Position numbers and translations under genes: made by a program. This document shows, piece by piece, positions 14,326-19,510 of a stretch of 19,510 bases of DNA. The stretch is from contig CAYSXY010000039.1 in the NCBI GenBank assembly GCA_964435165.1, forward strand, positions 1-19,510. The letters are read 5' to 3'. Position 1 is the first letter of the stretch; every line of letters starts with the position of its first letter. The stretch is from CAYSXY01 sp964435165. Its GTDB lineage: Bacteria > Pseudomonadota > Alphaproteobacteria > Rickettsiales > RI-342. A model generated the notes under the pieces. That model had not been told where the DNA came from. It saw only the letters and a program-made list of their open reading frames with translations, and did no database searches.

Positions 14326-17300
14326 TTACAGAATAAAATCATCTGCCGTCAGCGCGTAAGAGCCAATGAGGAAGATTTCCATATCCGTGGTGCCGTCAGC
14401 ATTGGCATCCAATTGGATGGCGGTAGTAGCGCCGTGATCATGAAAGCGTACCTCCGCATCTGTTCCGTTACTGCCGTAACTGCCACTGCCCACAAAGCTG
14501 AAGGTCGTAGCCATACCGGAAAGATCAACCTTATCCTCTCCTTGCTCAAAATCGATAATGCGGTCGGCATTCACATAGCCAATGCCGGAATCTGTAGTGC
14601 TATCGAACAGAAAAACATCCTCGCCAGCACCGCTATATAAGGCATCTCTTTCTGCTCCACCATGCAGTGTGTCATTACCTTCAAGACCGTAGAGAAAATC
14701 AATACCTGCACCACCTGACAGATAATCATCACCGGCATAGGCCAGAATTGTGTCATCTCCTGCATCTCCATGTAGTGTATCATGCCCGGTGGAGTGATGA
14801 TTACCATAGAGCAGGTCTTCGCCATCGCCGCCATACAGAACATCTCTCTCGCCGCCGCCAGTGAGGGTGTCATTGCCAGTACCGCCATAAAGCGTATCAA
14901 TGCCAATACCACCATGCAGGCTATCGGCTCCCGCATCACCAAAGATGACATCATTGCCTTCATGGCCGAGCAGGGTGAAATCATCGCCATCGCCGCCATA
15001 GAGTGTGTCGTTACCGGCATAGCCGCGCAAATCATCCCTACCGTTATCGCCATAGAGAATGTCGCCATTCATACCGCCCCAGACGGAATCATCCTGCATG
15101 CCGCCATAGAGTGTGTTGGACCCGGCATTACCCATCATGAAATCAACGCCGTCACCACCACGCATCACATCATCTCCGTTGCCGGCGAAGAGCGAGTCAT
15201 TACCAGCGCCACCATCGATAACATCATTGCCATTCATGCCCATGATACTGTCATTGCCAATACCGCCATCAATGATGTCGTCACCATCATAGGCCTGAAT
15301 CGTATCATTGCCAGCGCCGCCATTGATCGTGTCATTGCCGACCGCGCTGTGGTTGCCAAACACACGGTCATCACCATCTTTGGCATCAAACACATTAGCT
15401 GTCTGAGTTCCGTTCAGCGTATCGGCACCATCGGTGCCGCTCACGACGTTGAGCGCGGTATCATCAGAGGTGGTGGGCTCTTCCGTGGAATAATCCGTGT
15501 CGGTAGGCTCCGTATCCGAGACATCAGGATTGCTCCCTGCCGCTACCGTAAAGCTGATGCTAGCGGTGCCGATCACAGCACCTTTGCCGCTATTCTCGCT
15601 ATAAGCGGTCGCTTCAAGCTGATACGTCCCTTCCAGCCAGTCATAGCCGACATAATCACCTGAACTATCACCAAATAATGCGTACGGCGCTTTGTTTTCC
15701 GTATGGGTATATTCACCACCGTTCAGCGAAAAGACCACACTATCAACACCAGGCCCGGCTACGGCAGCTATGGACAGATTCGTCGTCTCCAAATCGCCAA
15801 GGTATAACGTGGATAAATTGTCAATATCGCCAATCACCTCATCAGTGTCGGCATTGATCAGGACAAGGCCGCCAATATATCCGGTCACGCCGCTGCTTGG
15901 ATCCGCTGTAGGAATCTCCGGCGGGGCAATCGGGCCGGTGTCAACACCATAGTCCTTTGGCTCAATGGCTTCATCAAGCTTATCGATGGTTTTGACGATA
16001 CCGTAAGCCGGGTCGTCATCGACCATATAGTCACCCTCAAACACCAGATCGCCAAACACGGTGATGGTACCGAGTAAATCATACTGGTGTGCACCACCGT
16101 TAGCTCCTTGGTCAGAGTAAAGCTGAATAACAGAATGGTCGAGCACACCGTCACCATTAATGTCGCCCCAGCTCACCTCCATCACCTCGGTGGTATGACC
16201 TTCAATGACGATTTTGTCGCCCTCATCACGGCTGAAATCCCAAATCACATCATTGCCGATCACATCCACCCAATGGTCATGCAGCTTGTCATTTTCTCCG
16301 GCGACGCCATGCCAGCGAATGGTGCCGTCATTATTGGTATGTTCTTCAATGTAGCGCTGCTTGGCATTGATGAGGGTTTGGAAGTAGAAGGTATCGGCTC
16401 CCTCACCACCGATCAGAATATCATCGGCAGGAATCGGCTGATCCGGATAGAGCTTGCCCGTCACCGGATCGAGCTCGTAGAGAGGGTCACCTTCATCACG
16501 AAATGGGATGTAGGTGATATAACCTTCACGGCCATCAGCCTGCGAGATGAGAAAATCATCCCCGGCTCCGCCATCAATCACATCTTCACCATGGCCGCCA
16601 TCCAACACATCATCACCGTTACCACCACGGAGTGTGTCATTACCGTACCCTCCTTGCAGTTGATCATTCGACTCCATGCCTGAAATTGAATCATTGCCCA
16701 TCTGGCCGTTGATGCGATCGATACCGCTGGTGCCAGTCAGCATGTCAGCGCCATCCGTTCCCGAGACAATCGGTGCCATTGGCGGCATATCCATCGCCAT
16801 TCCGTCGTGGTGCGTACCATGACCAAAGCCAAATTCAGCGGCATAGTCGCGCAGCGCATCAGAGGCATGGTGCAGTTGGGAGAAGGCGGGCATCAATTCC
16901 TCCAATGCCATGGCATGCAGTGCGGCCTGCGTGAACTCACCGCCTGCCAGATCGGCAATCTCAAGCGGAGACAGATCCTGATCATAGACGGCAAAATCTG
17001 TAATGGTGCCGCTAAACTCATCCGCTGCATCATCATCAGCATCCCCGCGACGGTAGCCTGAAGCGCCAATGACCAGGTTCTCATAATTGGTTGCCATACC
17101 TTGTGTCACTTCCGGCTCGGCAGCGGCAAGCTGGCCATTGAGATAGCCTTTCAAGCCCTCTTCACCAAAGGTGATGCTGAGGTGATAATCCTGCCCGGCC
17201 ATAATCGGGCTACCATCAAATTTCATGTAATAACTCTTCATGTCCGATTGCAGACGCACGATCAGCTTATCGCCTTCCAGATAGGCCTGGATATGACCGC

Positions 17301-19137
17301 CATCGGCATAACCGCTGGCATCTTTACCGAACAATGCCTGACGCCCCATGACATGATCAGCCTGAAAATGCATGGCGATGGTACCAGCCTCAAGCATGAG
17401 GTCGCGGTCATGAGCGAGATCGAGATAATCACCATCCATGCCAGAAAAATGCTGTGCTCCGGCAACGCCAAAGATCGGTGCGATGCCGTTGACGACACCA
17501 AAGTCCGTAGAAGCCGTTACGGCTGGTGGCGCGACAGGCCCGCTATCCACGCCGGGATCGATTGGCGTAATCGCTTCATCCAGCGAATCGATGGATTTCA
17601 CAATTCCATAGGCAGGGTCATCGTCGCTGCCATAATCGCCGTCACGCAGCAAATCGCCATAGACCGTAATGGTGCCAAGCAGATCATATTGATGGGCCCC
17701 GCCATTGGCGCCTTGATCCGAATAGAGATGGAGCACCGAGTAGTCCGGCAGGTCATCACCATTACTATCCAGATGTTCCAGTTTCAGCACTTCGGTCGTG
17801 TGGCCTTCAATCATGATATAGTCGCCTTCATCGCGATTAAAATCCATGATGATGTCATGGCCGATCACATCGACCCAATGGTCATGAATCTTGTCGTTCT
17901 CCCCGGCGACGCCATGCCAGCGAATGGTGCCGTCATTATTGGTATGTTCTTCAATATACCGCTGCTTGGCGTTAATCAGGGTCTGGAAGTAGAAGGTGTC
18001 TGCCCCACTGCCACCAATCAGCACATCGTCAGCGGGAATGGGCTGCGTGGGGTAGAGCTTGCCCGTCACCGGATCGAGCTCGTTATAAGGGTCTTCCTCA
18101 TCGCGGAAGGGAATATAGGTGACAAAGCCTTCGCGACCATCGGCCTGGGAGATGATAAAATCATCACCAGCCCCGCCTTCCACAGTGTCCTCGCCGTGGC
18201 CACCATCGATCACATCATTGCCGTCACCGCCGCGTACCAGGTCATTGCCATAATAGCCTTGTAGGTGGTCACTGCCACCACCACCATCAATGGTATCATG
18301 ACCCAGCAATCCATTGATGTAATCGGAGGCATATCCTCCCGTCAGTTGGTCGGCATCATCTGATCCTTTTTCAATCGTCTGATTGCCCATCAATCCATGA
18401 TGGTGATAGCCAAAATCATGGGCAATGGCTTCCAGCTCATCCGACGCATGATGCAGTTGAGCGAATGCCGGCATCAGGTCTTCCCCATCCAGTGCATAGA
18501 GCGCATCGGCGGCATTGGCCTCGCCGGAAATAGCCGCGACCTGTTCAGGGGCCAGCTGTGTATTGTAGATGAGAAAATCAGCAATCATGCCGTCAAATTC
18601 TTCCGTTGCCGGTTTGGAGGCATCACTGCGGCGGTAGCCGCTGGCACCCACCACCAGGCTTTCGGTATTGGTCTCCATGCCCTGTTTGAATTCAGGCTCA
18701 GCGGCCACTAACTGCCCATTCAGATAAACCAGCAAGCCATTATCACCAAAGGAGACGGCGAGGTGATATTCCGTCCCCACCTCGATCGGCAGATCATTCA
18801 CCTTTACATACTCGCTTTTGTCGGTTGATTGCTGCCGGATGGTGAGTACCCCATGGTCGATATAAACATGCAAATGACCGCCTTGCTCATAGCCGCTATT
18901 GTCTTTGGCAAATAACGCATGCTTGCCCTCAACCGTATCAGCGGTAAAGCGCATGGCATAGGTTGCTTCCGCCGTTTGCAGAGCGCTGTCATGCCCAAGC
19001 TCCAAGTAATCACCACTCACGCCGCTAAAATAATGCTCGCCGCTCATGCCGTAAATCGGATGCAGATCGCCAATCTGACCAAAGTCAGACGGATTCGTTG
19101 TAATGCTCAAAAGATCAGTTGCTGGTGACTGTGCCAT
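14326..19137 (-). CDS. Giant secreted calcium-binding RTX protein with duplicated LamG modules
   Basis: The 1603-residue protein has no signal peptide and fits type I secretion. Residues about 17-538 and 544-1073 are two copies of one module. Each contains a LamG/concanavalin-like domain (GDYLELGHD to YNTQLAPEQV in copy 1), a run of GGxGxDxL-type RTX repeats (about 264-326 and 792-862), and a conserved region from YIPFRDE through DPVTGKLYP and GADTFYFQTLINAKQR to VDVIG. An Ig-like beta domain spans about 1080-1200, followed by a Thr/Asp/Glu-rich linker. A long RTX array runs about 1232-1508. The end resembles serralysin C-termini (DVFLFDSTTDSG, DRIIDFEQGEDKVDLSGM) and finishes ADDFIL. AGGGG sits 8 bases before the ATG. 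No type I transporter is encoded here. A role in surface adhesion or the extracellular matrix is an inference. Confidence 0.93.
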   Translation of the reverse strand: MAQSPATDLLSITTNPSDFGQIGDLHPIYGMSGEHYFSGVSGDYLELGHDSALQTAEATYAMRFTADTVEGKHALFAKDNSGYEQGGHLHVYIDHGVLTIRQQSTDKSEYVKVNDLPIEVGTEYHLAVSFGDNGLLVYLNGQLVAAEPEFKQGMETNTESLVVGASGYRRSDASKPATEEFDGMIADFLIYNTQLAPEQVAAISGEANAADALYALDGEDLMPAFAQLHHASDELEAIAHDFGYHHHGLMGNQTIEKGSDDADQLTGGYASDYINGLLGHDTIDGGGGSDHLQGYYGNDLVRGGDGNDVIDGGHGEDTVEGGAGDDFIISQADGREGFVTYIPFRDEEDPYNELDPVTGKLYPTQPIPADDVLIGGSGADTFYFQTLINAKQRYIEEHTNNDGTIRWHGVAGENDKIHDHWVDVIGHDIIMDFNRDEGDYIMIEGHTTEVLKLEHLDSNGDDLPDYSVLHLYSDQGANGGAHQYDLLGTITVYGDLLRDGDYGSDDDPAYGIVKSIDSLDEAITPIDPGVDSGPVAPPAVTASTDFGVVNGIAPIFGVAGAQHFSGMDGDYLDLAHDRDLMLEAGTIAMHFQADHVMGRQALFGKDASGYADGGHIQAYLEGDKLIVRLQSDMKSYYMKFDGSPIMAGQDYHLSITFGEEGLKGYLNGQLAAAEPEVTQGMATNYENLVIGASGYRRGDADDDAADEFSGTITDFAVYDQDLSPLEIADLAGGEFTQAALHAMALEELMPAFSQLHHASDALRDYAAEFGFGHGTHHDGMAMDMPPMAPIVSGTDGADMLTGTSGIDRINGQMGNDSISGMESNDQLQGGYGNDTLRGGNGDDVLDGGHGEDVIDGGAGDDFLISQADGREGYITYIPFRDEGDPLYELDPVTGKLYPDQPIPADDILIGGEGADTFYFQTLINAKQRYIEEHTNNDGTIRWHGVAGENDKLHDHWVDVIGNDVIWDFSRDEGDKIVIEGHTTEVMEVSWGDINGDGVLDHSVIQLYSDQGANGGAHQYDLLGTITVFGDLVFEGDYMVDDDPAYGIVKTIDKLDEAIEPKDYGVDTGPIAPPEIPTADPSSGVTGYIGGLVLINADTDEVIGDIDNLSTLYLGDLETTNLSIAAVAGPGVDSVVFSLNGGEYTHTENKAPYALFGDSSGDYVGYDWLEGTYQLEATAYSENSGKGAVIGTASISFTVAAGSNPDVSDTEPTDTDYSTEEPTTSDDTALNVVSGTDGADTLNGTQTANVFDAKDGDDRVFGNHSAVGNDTINGGAGNDTIQAYDGDDIIDGGIGNDSIMGMNGNDVIDGGAGNDSLFAGNGDDVMRGGDGVDFMMGNAGSNTLYGGMQDDSVWGGMNGDILYGDNGRDDLRGYAGNDTLYGGDGDDFTLLGHEGNDVIFGDAGADSLHGGIGIDTLYGGTGNDTLTGGGERDVLYGGDGEDLLYGNHHSTGHDTLHGDAGDDTILAYAGDDYLSGGAGIDFLYGLEGNDTLHGGAERDALYSGAGEDVFLFDSTTDSGIGYVNADRIIDFEQGEDKVDLSGMATTFSFVGSGSYGSNGTDAEVRFHDHGATTAIQLDANADGTTDMEIFLIGSYALTADDFIL
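15919..17508 (-). repeat. Second copy of the LamG-RTX module in the giant gene
   Basis: Residues 544-1073 repeat residues 17-538 of the same protein. The best-kept segment, from GADTFYFQ to the VDVIG block, is offset by exactly 535 residues (1605 bases). Alignments elsewhere need small insertions in copy 2. Confidence 0.85.
16298..16350. repeat. 53-bp exact direct repeat, copy in module 2
   Basis: By eye this stretch is identical base for base to 17903-17955. It encodes part of the IEEHTNNDGTIRWHGVAG block. Adjacent codons for QTLINAKQR differ only at synonymous positions. Confidence 0.85.
17524..19089 (-). repeat. First copy of the LamG-RTX module in the giant gene
   Basis: Residues 17-538 form the N-terminal copy. 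It begins with SDFGQIGDLHPIYG, which matches TDFGVVNGIAPIFG in copy 2, and ends with VDSGPVAPP, matching VDTGPIAPP. Confidence 0.85.
17903..17955. repeat. 53-bp exact direct repeat, copy in module 1
   Basis: Partner of the repeat at 16298-16350, 1605 bases away, exactly one module period. Confidence 0.85.
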
Positions 19138-19145
19138 GGTATGTT

Positions 19146-19162
19146 CCCCTCAAATGCAGGGG
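19146..19162 (-). promoter_or_regulatory. Leader hairpin covering the RTX gene ribosome binding site
   Basis: On the minus strand CCCCT (19162-19158) is followed by GCATTTG and then AGGGG (19150-19146). AGGGG is the Shine-Dalgarno, 8 bases before the ATG at 19137. In the folded state the ribosome binding site is paired. Confidence 0.5.
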
Positions 19163-19296
19163 CGCACAGACCCGTCATTGCCTGCGTCATCTGTCGGCTG
19201 TGTCGCCCTGTGAATCTTACAGTGCGCTGCAGCAACAGAAACGCGTTGCAATGCTGGTGCGTAACTCCCCTAATGCTGATTGCCGGAATGGCGTGA

Positions 19297-19354
19297 TTAA
19301 CTATCAGCTAACTAATAGTTAACAAAGAACAATGATTAGGTCAAAATAGTTAAC
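19297..19354. repeat. ATAGTTAA repeat cluster
   Basis: TTAACTAT (19297-19304) and ATAGTTAA (19315-19322) form an inverted pair with a 10-base spacer. A further ATAGTTAAC lies at 19346-19354. The middle copy sits in AACTAATAGTTAA, which recurs upstream of tkt at about 12003-12015. Confidence 0.5.
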
Positions 19355-19510
19355 GAAAATAAAATAATAATTATAAATAACAATAGTTTAGCCTATAGTT
19401 TGTCTCAAATTAATCGCAGGCTTAAGCTGTTTTTGAGATGTTTTTAATATTAAGATTAGGGGCTGGCATAGAAGTTAATTTTGATTGTACAGTTTAATCC
19501 ATAATTTGAG

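Larger units (their letters stand above)
19138..19510 (-). promoter_or_regulatory. Upstream region of the RTX gene
   Basis: These 373 bases hold no credible gene. The part next to the RTX start is mixed in composition and contains a hairpin over the ribosome binding site (19146-19162). From about 19295 on it is very AT-rich, with repeated ATAGTTAA elements (19297-19304 inverted, 19315-19322 direct, 19346-19354 direct). The AT-rich block is the likely regulatory region. I could not place a promoter with confidence. Confidence 0.45.

Noticed and set aside
14571..15400. Short-period DNA repeats that could suggest a CRISPR-like or tandem repeat array
   Set aside because: They encode the nonapeptide RTX repeats in frame, with variable spacing and sequence, and contain no constant repeat with unique spacers.
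17101..18264. Plus-strand frame of 387 codons inside the RTX gene
   Set aside because: It is antisense to repeated Gly/Asp codons; the Ile/Val-rich translation is the usual artefact of RTX repeats. The 293-codon frame at 14782-15663 is rejected for the same reason.

Overview
The window looks like chromosomal DNA of an alphaproteobacterium. I infer this from gene order and family signatures, not from a database search. Three things point there: a zapA/zauP pair divergent from a transketolase gene, the order zapA, 6S RNA, 5-formyltetrahydrofolate cyclo-ligase, and a yebC-ruvC-ruvA-ruvB run preceded by a YmdB-type phosphodiesterase. No tRNA, rRNA, insertion sequence, phage gene or CRISPR array was seen.

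Left part (1-5197): a truncated minus-strand gene runs off the left edge. It diverges from a small secreted protein gene (526-990). A strong terminator separates that gene from an OmpA-type outer membrane protein (1071-2135, minus). Upstream of ompA lies an 859-residue membrane-associated protein (2219-4798, minus) that I do not recognise. A 399-base AT-rich gap follows.

Middle part (5198-11838): a DUF445 membrane protein ends in a 22-base convergent overlap with a glycine-zipper lipoprotein. Then comes a long minus-strand housekeeping block. In transcription order it is zauP, zapA, 6S RNA, 5-FCL, ymdB-like, yebC, ruvC, ruvA, ruvB and, from its own promoter, the lipoprotein gene. It covers Z-ring assembly, global RNA polymerase control by 6S RNA, folate salvage, translation or transcription control by YebC, and Holliday-junction processing by RuvABC. 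Tight spacings (1-base overlaps zauP/zapA and yebC/ruvC; 3 bases ruvA/ruvB) suggest translational coupling.

Right part (11839-19510): transketolase (tkt, plus strand) converges on a 4.8-kb minus-strand gene for a 1603-residue secreted calcium-binding protein. That protein has two copies of a LamG-plus-RTX module about 530 residues long, an Ig-like domain, a long RTX array and a C-terminal type I secretion signal. The intergenic DNA between them holds several inverted repeats. The upstream region of the RTX gene is AT-rich, carries repeated TAGTTAA elements, and has a hairpin covering the ribosome binding site.

The most unusual items are the duplicated RTX/LamG protein with its leader hairpin, the unrecognised 859-residue protein, and a YmdB-family enzyme with two conservative changes at expected metal-ligand positions. 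I found no clear new multi-gene system.
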